A DNA stretch of 64,000 bases, from the NCBI GenBank assembly GCA_046299415.1, contig JBKBII010000004.1, positions 124,001 to 188,000 on the forward strand, read 5' to 3'. Shown here one piece after another: positions 18,342-27,365 of the stretch. The notes under the pieces were generated by a model. The model was given only the letters and a program-made list of their open reading frames with translations, was not told the DNA's origin and made no database searches. Each line of letters starts with the position of its first letter. The first letter of the stretch is position 1. Both the position numbers and the translations under genes were made by a program. Source of the DNA: JBKBII01 sp046299415 (GTDB taxonomy: Bacteria > Pseudomonadota > Gammaproteobacteria > Ectothiorhodospirales > Ectothiorhodospiraceae).

Positions 18342-18788
18342 GAAGCCTCCGATAAATCAAAAATACGACTCATCATCATAGCGACTCCGCGAGCGAGATG
18401 CGCGAGGCCAGACGATGGCCGGAAATTTTGTTGGTGTTTCCCTACCAAGTTTGTCTTTGCAAGCCTTCGTTGGCTGTGGGCGAGTCCGATGGGGCGCAGC
18501 GAGCCGGGCTGTCCTGCGTGAGTGTTGGCCGACATTTTTGAAGTGCCGGGACGATCGGGGCCTGTGATGGCGCGATTGCGTATCCGCGCGCGGCCGGTGT
18601 CGGGGTTACGAAGCGGTTGTCCCTTCGGACGCGTCATCTATTGCAGAATTTTTATTTCGAAGCCCACTTGGGGGCGGTGTCGCGGTCGTGTCGTGCAGGC
18701 GCGATGTGGTGATGTGAGGTGGTATCGTCGACCCGCGGGCACGGCTGTGGCAGGGGGCTTCGCGCCCGCCTGCGGTTACAATCCAACA
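18342..18788. other. divergent region between rpoZ and rlmL
   Basis: The rlmL frame is open upstream to 18522, but the residues lack the THUMP-domain start. The promoters of both genes should lie here; I do not see a convincing pair of hexamers. Confidence 0.4.
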
Positions 18789-21700
18789 ATGACGCCTCTC
18801 AAGCCGCCCTCCCGTCCTGCCTCGTCTTCTTCGCGCCGTCGACTGGCCCTGCCGGGGAGCGGCCATGTGCGGCGTTCGAGTGATTCCTCGGACGATTGCA
18901 TCGGTCAGGAACAGGGTTCGAAGATCGGTGCGAATCGCGATGCGGCCCCGCCTCAAGTGACGATCACGCAGGCGCTGACGGCGTCGACGCCAGTGCAAGG
19001 CTTCGTCGCTTGCGCACGGCTTTTGGAGCCGTTGCTATTTGAGGAACTCGAGCGGATGCCGGGCGTTGGCGCGCCGCTTGAATCGGCGAGCGATGATGAG
19101 TCGACGCTGCAGGATCAGGTCTTGAGTGACGCTCGGGATGAGGCTCGCGGCGAGGTTCGAGAGACTCGCGGTGGTGTGTTCTGGGCCGGGCCGCCGGTCG
19201 TTGCCGCTCGAATCGTTCTGGGCTCACGTTTGGCGAGTCGGGTTCTGGTCGAGCGGGCGCGAGTGCGAGGAACGGTGGCGCGTCTGCAGTCCGATGATGT
19301 CTATCAACTGTCGCTTGAGGTGCCATGGGAGGCACTGCTGGCCGACGGCGCGTCACTCGCGGTTTCTGTGGTGCCGCGGCGTGCGGACATCACGCATACC
19401 GGATTTGCAGCGCAGCGTGTCAAGGATGCGATTGTCGATCGTTTGCGCGCAACGGGGCATGTCCGGCCTGATGTCGATCGTCAGGCGCCGGATGTGCCTT
19501 TGGTCGTTGTCGTCGATGGGCCGGAAATCGTCGTTTCGCAGGATTTGACGGGCGAGGCGCTGTTCCGAAGGGCGTTGCGTGTGGTCGAAACCGAGGCGCC
19601 TCTGCGCGAGGATGTAGCGGCCGCGGTGTTGATGCGAGCCGGTTGGCCCGACGAACATGCGGCGCTGTGCGATCCGATGTGCGGCTCGGGGACATTTTTG
19701 TCCGAGGCGGCTTTGATGGCGCTGGATCTCGCGCCAGGTCTGTTGCGCGTCAAGTCGCGGTGGATCGCAGCACAGGGTTTGCGCGGCGAGGAAGGCGTGT
19801 GGGCGCGTGCCGAACAGATGGCGCGGGGCGAGGCTCGTGTGCGTCTTGATCGCCGCATCGATGCGTGTCGTGCCCGCGGGGTGTGGCCTGCGCTGCTGGG
19901 CGCCGATCTTGATGCAGTCGCGATTGCCGCGGTACGTGCGCGATGGCAGGCCCTACGTGAGGCGGTGGCCGCGGTGTTGTCGATGTCGAGTCCAGATTCG
20001 CAATCATGTTCGCGCGAGATGTTGGACGACGGCGCCGCGGCACTTGTCAGCGCTGTGTCGACTGACGGCGATGTGGCGCTTCATGATCGTTCAAGCGCTA
20101 CCGTACCGCTGCCCGACACCAGCGACGAGAGGGCTCCTTCGGCGGTCGTGGGAGCGGGATATGCGCGACGCTATGCAGTCGATGCGTGGCTGGCATCGGT
20201 CGTGTTTCGACAGGCGTCGCTGGAGTCGTTGGCCCCGCCGGCGAATATGAGGCCGGCTATCGATGCCAATGCGCATTCGCAGCCGAATTGGCCGGCGACG
20301 GCTTTTGCAGCCTCAGCGGCGGGGGCCGGGACGACCGATTCCGGAGCGTCATCGCGCGAGGCGATTGCGCGAAGGGCAACGCCGACGGCGCTGTTGGTGA
20401 CCAATCCGCCTTGGGGCCTGCGCCTCGATGGCGATGCGGCACAGGAGGCTGGGCGGGCGTTGATGACGAAGCGCTCGGATTCGTCGGCGGATCCGTCGTC
20501 AGGACTCGCGTCGTCCTACCGATCGTTCGGCCAAGCGTTGCGCGGTGCGTTTGCCGGGTGGTCGGGTGCGTTGTTGTCGGCATGGCCAGAGGCCGCGGTC
20601 GCTGTCGGCTGCTCGTGGTCAAAGCGGTATGCGTTGAGGGTCGGCGCACTGGACGCAACTCTGTGGTGTTTTGATCCGATGCCGGCGGGGCAGGATGCTT
20701 CGCGTCACGATGATGTCGATTCGCTGTCGGATTCGGCGCGAGAGGTTTACAACCGGTTGCGGAAGATGTGGGCGCGCCGTGTCAAACAGGCGCGGCGACA
20801 AGGCTGGTGCGCTTTCAGGATCTATGATTCTGATTTGCCCGAGTTCGCGTTTGCCGTTGACGTTTATCACGCTGATGACGGCGATACGGATTCTGGTGCG
20901 GCGTCATCCGGTGATGCTGATCGGCTGTCAGTCGACGCGTGCTTGGCCGATGAGCGGCGCCGGGTCGTTGTGGCCGAGTACGCGCCACCTGCGGACATCG
21001 ATTTTGGCCTGTCAGGTCGTCGTCGACGCGACTTTTTGCGCGCATTGCGGTTGGCGCTCAACGTGCCGCGAGAGCGGGTGTTTTTAAAGACTCGCGAGCG
21101 CCAGCGTGGTCGTCAGCAGTATCAGCGCCACGCCGAGGTCGCCGGTCCGGAGGCCGTATTCTGGATTCGTGAGGGCCGGGCGCGATTGAAGATCGATCTC
21201 GCTAAGTATCTGGATTCCGGATTGTTTCTTGATCATCGCATCGTGCGGGGGTGGATCGGCGATCTCTTGGCGGAGCGCGCGCCGAGCCCTGCGGCGAAGC
21301 CTCGTGCCGTTTCGGCGCACGATCAGGCGCCCCATCGTGTGCCGCGTTTTCTGAATCTGTTCGCCTACACGGCTACGGCGTCTGTGCATGCCGCGCTTGT
21401 CGGGGCGTCGACAGTCAGCGTTGATCTGTCGCCGGTGTATCTCGGATGGGCAAGCGAGAATCTTGCGGCGAACGGATTCGTGGCTGCTCCGATTGAAGGC
21501 GTTCGTGGGCGGGAAGGAGTCCGATCGCGAATGCCGGCTGATGGTATAACGGGACCGCGGGTGTTTTCGCGATCCCGTTCGGTGACGGTCAATGCGGCAC
21601 CAGTGATGCCCGTGCATCGGCTCGTGCGCGCCGACGTGGTTGCGTGGCTCGACATTCAGGCCTCAGCGGAGGTCAATGACGCGGATGCGTTCGATGTAAT

Positions 21701-21971
21701 CTTGCTGGACCCACCATCATTTTCAACGTCAAAACGGATGGACCATGCGTTCGATGTTCAGCGCGACCACGTGGCGTTGATCGACTCAGCTATGCGGCTC
21801 CTGCGCGGCGGTGGTTGCCTGATTTTTTCGAACAATTTGCGCCGATTCAAGCTCGATCCTGGTCTCGGATCGCGCTTCGATGTTGAGGATCGCGGTTTGC
21901 CATCGATTCCTGATGATTTTGAGCGCAACCGGCGGATTCATCACTGCTGGTGGTTTCGTCACCGGTCGTGA
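18789..21971 (+). CDS. rlmL: 23S rRNA m2G2445/m7G2069 methyltransferase RlmL-RlmK, enlarged
   Basis: Bifunctional methyltransferase of 1060 residues (E. coli 702). An N-terminal THUMP region (SLEVPWEALLADGASLAVSV, AQRVKDAIVDRLR) is followed by the RlmL domain with CDPMCGSGTFLSEAALMALD and the catalytic NPPWGLRL (about residue 539). The C-terminal RlmK domain has LNLFAYTATASVHAALVGA and LDPPSFSTSKRMDHAFDVQRDH (about residue 974). Extra material is a Ser/Asp-rich leader of about 50 residues, a polar insertion of roughly 80-100 residues before NPPWG, and two smaller ones later (around GDTDSGAASSGDADRLSVD and GVRGREGVRSRMPADG). ATG 18789 is chosen because the longer frame adds no domain; its ribosome site is weak. 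Confidence 0.93.
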   Translation: MTPLKPPSRPASSSSRRRLALPGSGHVRRSSDSSDDCIGQEQGSKIGANRDAAPPQVTITQALTASTPVQGFVACARLLEPLLFEELERMPGVGAPLESASDDESTLQDQVLSDARDEARGEVRETRGGVFWAGPPVVAARIVLGSRLASRVLVERARVRGTVARLQSDDVYQLSLEVPWEALLADGASLAVSVVPRRADITHTGFAAQRVKDAIVDRLRATGHVRPDVDRQAPDVPLVVVVDGPEIVVSQDLTGEALFRRALRVVETEAPLREDVAAAVLMRAGWPDEHAALCDPMCGSGTFLSEAALMALDLAPGLLRVKSRWIAAQGLRGEEGVWARAEQMARGEARVRLDRRIDACRARGVWPALLGADLDAVAIAAVRARWQALREAVAAVLSMSSPDSQSCSREMLDDGAAALVSAVSTDGDVALHDRSSATVPLPDTSDERAPSAVVGAGYARRYAVDAWLASVVFRQASLESLAPPANMRPAIDANAHSQPNWPATAFAASAAGAGTTDSGASSREAIARRATPTALLVTNPPWGLRLDGDAAQEAGRALMTKRSDSSADPSSGLASSYRSFGQALRGAFAGWSGALLSAWPEAAVAVGCSWSKRYALRVGALDATLWCFDPMPAGQDASRHDDVDSLSDSAREVYNRLRKMWARRVKQARRQGWCAFRIYDSDLPEFAFAVDVYHADDGDTDSGAASSGDADRLSVDACLADERRRVVVAEYAPPADIDFGLSGRRRRDFLRALRLALNVPRERVFLKTRERQRGRQQYQRHAEVAGPEAVFWIREGRARLKIDLAKYLDSGLFLDHRIVRGWIGDLLAERAPSPAAKPRAVSAHDQAPHRVPRFLNLFAYTATASVHAALVGASTVSVDLSPVYLGWASENLAANGFVAAPIEGVRGREGVRSRMPADGITGPRVFSRSRSVTVNAAPVMPVHRLVRADVVAWLDIQASAEVNDADAFDVILLDPPSFSTSKRMDHAFDVQRDHVALIDSAMRLLRGGGCLIFSNNLRRFKLDPGLGSRFDVEDRGLPSIPDDFERNRRIHHCWWFRHRS

Positions 21972-22212
21972 CAAGGACCCTTGGCGTGGCCGATGCCTCG
22001 GGCACTTGAAGACGACAGGCGCCGATGGTTCGCAGCCATGGTCGGACACGGGGCGCTGCGGGCGGGGGTCGTTGCGACCTGTCCCCACGAAGGTCAATCC
22101 GTTTTAGCGGAGTAGGAATCGCCCAGAACGCTGTCTGAGTTGCAGGGTTCGCTAAAGGCCTGATCGGATGTTTTTGGTGTGTGTCCGGTTTTTCGCCGTC
22201 TCGAGCGCGTCG

Positions 22213-22962
22213 TCATCGGCCTGAGTCGTGGGGCTCCAGCGTGTCAAGGCGCTCGCCGAGCAGCTGCCGAAGTAGCTTTTGGTGGCGTTCGAATTGCTGT
22301 GTGGTGCGTTGTCGATTGGCGATGAAGATGGCGCCGAGCGCGTCCAGCGCGGCGTCGAAGTCGTCGTTGACGACGGTGTAATCGAATTCTACGAAGTGCG
22401 TGGCGTCGCTTTCCGCGTCACGCAAGCGGCGTTGAATGACGACCTCGTCGTCTTGGCCGCGGCCGCGCAGGCGTCGTTCAAGCTCGGCGCGAGACGGCGG
22501 CAGGATGAAAATCGATCGTGCGTCGGGAATGGCGGCGCGCACTTGACGAGCCCCTTGCCAGTCGATTTCGAGAATGATGTCGTCGCCGGCGGTCCGTTGC
22601 GCTTCGACGGATGCTCGCGCGGTGCCGTAGAAATGATCGAACACTTTGGCGTGTTCGAGGAAGGCGCGTTCTTCGATCAGATCGAGAAAGCGTTCGGCAG
22701 ACACGAAATGGTAATGTTGGCCATCGATTTCCCCCGGTCGCGGTTTTCGCGTCGTATGCGATACCGACAGGCGGACGCCTTCGAATCGTTCGATCAATTT
22801 CGCAACGAGGCTGGTTTTGCCGGCCCCGGAAGGCGCCGAGATGATATACAGCTGGCCGCGTGCAGTGTTGGGTCGGTGGGTGTCGAGCGCCACGATGCCG
22901 CTGTTTCGACGTTGCACGCTGGTGGCGCTGTCTGGCGTCTGAATGTGATGGGGATGAGTCAT
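22213..22962 (-). CDS. gmk: guanylate kinase
   Basis: 249 residues. Phosphorylates GMP to GDP. Walker A APSGAGKTS (residues 43-51), GMP-binding SVSHTTRKPRPGEIDGQHYHFV, ILEIDWQGARQVR and the lid RLRGRGQDDEVVIQRRL are all present. The N-terminus is about 36 residues longer than in E. coli and polar, and the C-terminus about 15 longer. Whether ATG 22962 is the true start is less sure than the identity. Confidence 0.97.
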   Translation of the reverse strand: MTHPHHIQTPDSATSVQRRNSGIVALDTHRPNTARGQLYIISAPSGAGKTSLVAKLIERFEGVRLSVSHTTRKPRPGEIDGQHYHFVSAERFLDLIEERAFLEHAKVFDHFYGTARASVEAQRTAGDDIILEIDWQGARQVRAAIPDARSIFILPPSRAELERRLRGRGQDDEVVIQRRLRDAESDATHFVEFDYTVVNDDFDAALDALGAIFIANRQRTTQQFERHQKLLRQLLGERLDTLEPHDSGR

Positions 22963-23427
22963 GGCGCCGGTCTCTAGGCTTGCGGTGCCGGTAGTTTAAC
23001 GATTGGTGTGGCGATTCGGCGCCTGCTTTCCGTTCGCCCGACTGCGTGAACGAACCGGCTCGTGCGTCTGAACGCAAGTCGAGCGTTTAAATCGGCGTCT
23101 TTTCGACCGGGATTAGAAGGCGTTGCGCTGCGGTGCGTCGAGGCTGCGCAAACTGAAAGCGGCCCAGTCGTTCGCGGGGCGATCGAGCTTTGCGGGTCGC
23201 TCGGATGATTTTCGATAGGTCTTTGCGGAGGGCGTAGAAAAATGCAGCGGCAGAAGTCTCGCTCCAAGGCGTTTTGCTGGGATCCAGGCTGAGGGACTTT
23301 GAACTTCGTCTTATTTGATATGTGTTTGTTACAGAGTCAAATGCTCTCAAGTCATCCGGCGCAGACCGATCGGTTTTTGCGCTCGACTTGGTGTCGCCTG
23401 CTGCCGCGTTTCCGCAAACCTATTGAA
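22963..23427. other. intergenic tRNA-Pro to gmk
   Basis: Both flanks are read leftward. No gene, and no clear terminator after the tRNA. Confidence 0.4.
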
Positions 23428-23504
23428 TGGTCGGAGTGAAAGGATTCGAACCTTCGACCCCCGCCTCCCGAAGACGGTGCTCTACCAAGCTGAGCTACAC
23501 TCCG
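23428..23504 (-). tRNA. tRNA-Pro (anticodon CGG), CCA encoded
   Basis: 77 nt. The acceptor CGGAGTG pairs with CACTCCG, followed by A and an encoded CCA. The anticodon stem CCGTC/GGCGG encloses loop TTCGGGA, giving anticodon CGG for codon CCG. The T-loop is TTCGAAT between GAAGG and CCTTT. All arms are canonical. Confidence 0.98.
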
Positions 23505-23515
23505 ACGATCTCCAA

Positions 23516-23544
23516 ACTATGACAGCAAGCGGCACGGTTGTCCA
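23516..23544 (-). promoter_or_regulatory. sigma70 promoter of tRNA-Pro
   Basis: Read on the minus strand: TGGACA (23544-23539), 17-base spacer, CATAGT (23521-23516). This places the start about five bases before the mature 5' end at 23504. Confidence 0.65.
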
Positions 23545-23712
23545 TGATCGCGGCGACGCAAGGCCAAAAAAGTTTCGCTGTGGCGTTGGCTGAACATTCC
23601 ACCCGTGCCGGCAAGGTCCGGCGCGATAGAGATGCAAGGAATCAACGCTATCGTCGATGTCGCGGGAACTACGACGTAGCGGGATACGTGGTGTGCGCGG
23701 AAACGCATGTGA

Positions 23713-24699
23713 TCACGCGCGCCGGTGCGCAGCGTGAGTCGCGAGAGCGATCAACGCATCGCGCTGCGGGCTAGGCGTGATGTACTCTTCCAGCGCTTCG
23801 CAGGCGAGGCGTGACTGTTCGATCGCGCGTTCACGAACGAGATCAAGCGTTTCGGTGCGCTTGACGGCGGCGAGAACGGTCGCGGTATGTTCGCGGCCAC
23901 CTTCTTCGATGGCCCGCCGAATGGCATCGCGCTCGGCGTCGGTGCCGCGGGCCATGGCGAGAATCAGCGGTAGGGTGGGCTTGCCCTCAGCGAGATCGTC
24001 GCCGAGATTTTTGCCGGTTTCAGTGGGATCGGCAGCGTAGTCGAGCAGATCGTCGATGAGCTGAAACGCGGTACCTAGATGCCGTCCGAAGCAGGCAAGC
24101 GCCTCGCGTTCACTAGGGGGGCGGTCGTTGAGGATGGCGCCGATCTCGCAGGCTGCCTCGAATAGCTTGGCTGTCTTGGACTCGATTACGCCGAGGTAAC
24201 GCGCCTCGTCGACGTCTGGATCATGCACGTTCATGAGCTGCTGCACTTCGCCTTCGGCGATCACGTTGGTCGCGTGGGCGAGTACGCGAAGCACCTCCAT
24301 GCGGTCGATCTCGACCATAAGCTCGAATGCGCGTGAGTAGAGGAAGTCGCCGACCAGAACCGCCGCTTCGTTACCGAAGGTTTGATTGGCGGTAGGCTGG
24401 CCGCGCCTTAGCTCAGAGGCATCGACGACGTCGTCGTGCAGCAGGGTCGCTGTGTGGATGAATTCGACGACGACCGCGGCGAGTATCAGGTCTGTCCGTG
24501 GGCTGGCGACGCCCTTGCTTCCGCAGGCGCGAGCCGCCAGCGTCGTGAGCATGGGTCGAATACGTTTGCCGCCGGCCGCGATGATGTAGTGACCCAATTG
24601 ATTGACCAGCGCGACGTCCGAGGTCAGGCGTTCCCGGATCGTGGCGTCCACAGCCGACATGTCGACGCTGGCGAGTTGTTGAATGTGTTCAGGCGACAT
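23713..24699 (-). CDS. ispB: octaprenyl diphosphate synthase (trans-polyprenyl synthase)
   Basis: 328 residues. Makes the ubiquinone side chain from FPP and IPP. Both aspartate motifs are present, DDVVD (89-93) and DDLLD (216-220), with the substrate-binding GGKRIRPML and the post-motif ESKTAKLFEAACEIGA. Length is normal. It diverges from rplU, the standard arrangement. The exact chain length is inferred from the neighbourhood, not from residues I can read. Confidence 0.95.
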   Translation of the reverse strand: MSPEHIQQLASVDMSAVDATIRERLTSDVALVNQLGHYIIAAGGKRIRPMLTTLAARACGSKGVASPRTDLILAAVVVEFIHTATLLHDDVVDASELRRGQPTANQTFGNEAAVLVGDFLYSRAFELMVEIDRMEVLRVLAHATNVIAEGEVQQLMNVHDPDVDEARYLGVIESKTAKLFEAACEIGAILNDRPPSEREALACFGRHLGTAFQLIDDLLDYAADPTETGKNLGDDLAEGKPTLPLILAMARGTDAERDAIRRAIEEGGREHTATVLAAVKRTETLDLVRERAIEQSRLACEALEEYITPSPQRDALIALATHAAHRRA

Positions 24700-25559
24700 G
24701 TGATGGGACTCGGACCATGATTTTGTGAGGGGGCTCGGGCGTCACTCGGCCGCGCGTTCGCTGGGTCGGCGGGTATCGATGTCGAGTCATAACGCCTCAT
24801 CGTCCCATACGGGCTTGATGGAGGGTTGGTCGATCGAGTACGCCGCGAATGCGCACAGTGTAACGACGTAGGCGCAGTCGACACGAGAATGACGCTCGGA
24901 ATGTCTTGGATAGTTGCCGCGAAGTATGGAGCCAGAGGTTGTCTTCGGGGTTAATCCGTTGAGCCGTTCTCGACCTGAACCTGTGGCTTTGTAGCGTTTG
25001 CGCCAGGACGGTCGGGAGGTCGTTCGGGCGCTGCAGCTCGACCATGGCTTTCTGGGCGATGCGGTCCGGGCGCGCGGTTGATTCAGGTCGGAGTGTGCGA
25101 GTGCGGTTTCGTCGAAGGCGGTTTGGGCGAGAATAAGCTGGTGACTGCGGATGCAGGGTTTCGCGATGGTCGACGGCTCGTCTACAAGCGCGCTCGCGGA
25201 ATTGACCCGCTGCGCTGCCGCTTGCTAAACTCTCGCGCCTTCTGACGAGGTGATCGCCCCCGAGGCTGGCCTTGGCGAGAGCGGCGTGTCGCGATCCCGC
25301 TGCGCGTTGACTCGGGGTGGCGGCTGTCGTCGTGTTGCCTGCAGAGTACGGCGTCGATCATCGGTTGCGCGGTGGGTCTCTTCGGTCTTGACTAAAGAAG
25401 GCCGGGCGAATGGTTAGCGCGGCGAGCGATGCTGTAGCGCAGAAAATGACAGGCAGGCTGTAAACGGTGCACAGTCATTAGGCTCTGTTCGCCGGGAAGA
25501 TGCAGTCTCCATCTAGTTTTTCAGGCCTGTTTCGAGGCCCGCATTTAGGAGTGTTTGGC
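24700..25559. other. 860-bp divergent ispB/rplU control region
   Basis: Contains no recognisable gene. It carries the promoter at 25202-25231, which would give rplU a leader of about 320 nt. Confidence 0.5.
25202..25231 (+). promoter_or_regulatory. sigma70 promoter, probably for rplU
   Basis: TTGACC (25202-25207), 18-base spacer, TAAACT (25226-25231). The implied start is near 25238, leaving a long untranslated leader before rplU at 25560. Confidence 0.5.
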
Positions 25560-25871
25560 ATGTACGCGATCATCGCGACCGGCGGCAAGCAATACCGCGT
25601 TTCCGAGGGCGACCTCGTTCGCGTCGAGCTTATCGATGGCGAAATCGGCAGCGAAGTGTCCTTTGATGACGTTCGCTTGGTGGGGGGTGGCGAGTCAGTC
25701 ACCGTGGGTACGCCGCGGGTTGAAGGGGCGCGAGTCTCGGGTTCGATCGAAGCCCAAGGCCGGGGCGAAAAGATCCGCATCATCAAGTTTCGCCGACGCA
25801 AACATCATATGAAGCGCATGGGCCATCGTCAGTACTTCACCGCCATTCGTATCACGGGTATCAGCGCCTGA
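25560..25871 (+). CDS. rplU: 50S ribosomal protein L21
   Basis: 103 residues, as in E. coli. MYAIIATGGKQYRVSEGDLVRVE is the conserved start. KIRIIKFRRRKHHMKRMGHRQ is the conserved rRNA-binding C-terminus. I use ATG 25560; the frame is open a little further upstream without homology. Confidence 0.98.
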   Translation: MYAIIATGGKQYRVSEGDLVRVELIDGEIGSEVSFDDVRLVGGGESVTVGTPRVEGARVSGSIEAQGRGEKIRIIKFRRRKHHMKRMGHRQYFTAIRITGISA

Positions 25872-26116
25872 GTCCTGGCTTCAATGGCGTAAAATCCGAG
25901 AGATGTGCGCCTTGAGTCTTGGATGTGCGCCTTGAGACTCGACGAGTCGCCGGCGCTGGGCATTTAGGGTGGACGGTTGGGCTGATTTGAGCGAGGGTCG
26001 GTTCGACAGATTCTGCGGTAGATAAGGCGATCGCCATGGCAATCTGTCGCTTGCGCCACCCGGATCGCTCCAGCTCTGCTGTTTCGGCAAGCCTCGTAAT
26101 TCGCAGGGAACTCAAT

Positions 26117-26146
26117 GTTTGGGCAAGGCAGGTTTGGGCAAGGCAG
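26117..26146. repeat. perfect 15-bp tandem duplication
   Basis: GTTTGGGCAAGGCAG at 26117-26131 is repeated exactly at 26132-26146. Confidence 0.97.
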
Positions 26147-26283
26147 TCGCAACGTAATGCATAGGGCGGCGGTCGCTGTCTCGCGGACGGCGTAGAGTCG
26201 GTAAGCGTTCACAGGATGGGTGACCGTCAGAGTGATCGAAACGTCACCGTTCAGATGCGAGAACGCAACCGACCGGCTTCGTC

Positions 26284-26302
26284 AGACCCTCCGGGTTTTT
26301 TT
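26284..26302 (+). terminator. putative intrinsic terminator of rplU
   Basis: AGACCC-TCC-GGGTTT hairpin (six pairs, one G-T) running into seven Ts at 26296-26302. The stem is short. Confidence 0.5.
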
Positions 26303-26467
26303 GGGTTTCACAGTCAGGTCGCCGTGACGCAGACGTAACGCTATGCGGTGGTGGAATCGTTGTCTCTGATCTGAGATTTGACGTTTTTGGTTCGTCGTTC
26401 GCTCGCGCGATCGCGGCGCCTAAGATGAACAAAAAAGTGCGGCTCATCGGTCGCGAGGTGGAAAGAA

Positions 26468-26728
26468 ATGGCACATAAAAAAGCTGGCGGTAGTACTCGC
26501 AACGGTCGCGATTCAGAAAGCAAGCGCCTTGGCGTCAAGCGTTTTGGCGGTCAACAGGTTCTGGCTGGCAACATCATCGTTCGTCAGCGTGGCACGCAAT
26601 ACCACCCAGGCGACAATGTGGGCTGCGGTAAGGACCACACGCTGTTTGCCAAGTCGGACGGCGTTGTCGTGTTCTCGATTCGGGGGCCGAAGAATCGTCG
26701 TACGGTCAGCATTCAGCCGGCGTCTTGA
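26468..26728 (+). CDS. rpmA: 50S ribosomal protein L27
   Basis: 86 residues, normal length. MAHKKAGGSTRNGRDSESKRLGVKRFGGQ is the L27 signature, with the N-terminal tail that reaches the peptidyl transferase centre. VGCGKDHTLFAKSDGVVVF follows. A purine-rich AGGTGG site precedes the ATG. It is separated from rplU by an unusual gap. Confidence 0.98.
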   Translation: MAHKKAGGSTRNGRDSESKRLGVKRFGGQQVLAGNIIVRQRGTQYHPGDNVGCGKDHTLFAKSDGVVVFSIRGPKNRRTVSIQPAS

Positions 26729-27365
26729 TCGGATCGCTGCGGGTGCGGACCTGTTTCCGCACCAGTATTTGTCGATTCGATCAGTCGTCTTCGCTCGCCG
26801 GAGCGAATCATCTGCGGTCGGTTTCTACGGTTCAGAGACCACTCGCGGGCGAGCAGATGTAACCGTATCGGACCATTTGGGTATCGTCCGGTTTTGGGCG
26901 ACGCAAGTGCGGAGTGGGTCGTCCGCGCGCCTTCCCCGGGCTCACTCCGAGCCGATTCAATCGGCTGTCGACATCAAAGCCAGACTGTTTGACTTCGAGC
27001 GGTACCCTCGGCTCGTGGATGGCTCCGTACAGGCCAGCGCTTCGCGCCAACGTCTCGTTGGGGCTCTGTTCGGCTAAGTGTTTGCGCGCCGCTCGTGTGA
27101 GCAAAACGAAAGGCCTAACCTTCTCCATTGGTTGCGCGTCAAGGATGTTATGACGCCAGCGCAAATCAGCAGTCTGAACCGGTTCCATTGAGCACCCTGC
27201 TTCGGCGGGGCGCTTGCGTATGGAGAGAAGAGCTACCGTAATACCTCCTGTAACTTGGATCGCGCAGCGAGACCACGGTGACCGCTGCCTCCTTCACTCG
27301 ACGCGGGCTCGAGGCTGCAGGAGTGAGCCGCTAGCGATTCGACGTAAGTCGCGAGAGAATCCGCC
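26729..27365. other. 637-bp intergenic rpmA-obgE
   Basis: Apart from the hairpin after rpmA, I see a dyad AGCCGAT-TCA-ATCGGCT near 26950. A 118-codon open frame on the minus strand (26832-27188) has no recognisable product. Confidence 0.4.
26742..26763 (+). terminator. hairpin downstream of rpmA
   Basis: GGTGCGG, an eight-base loop, then CCGCACC, followed by AGTATTTG. The stem is strong, the T-tract weak. Confidence 0.4.

Larger units (their letters stand above)
25872..26467 (+). other. 596-bp space between rplU and rpmA, with repeats and a terminator
   Basis: These two genes are normally only tens of bases apart. The space holds a 20-base-period repeat (GATGTGCGCCTTGAG at 25902 and 25922), a perfect 15-base tandem duplication (26117-26146) and a terminator-like hairpin (26284-26302). 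A possible -10, TAAGAT, about 45 bases before rpmA would allow independent expression. Confidence 0.6.

Noticed and set aside
26832..27188. 118-codon minus-strand frame between rpmA and obgE
   Set aside because: No motif and no neighbour support.
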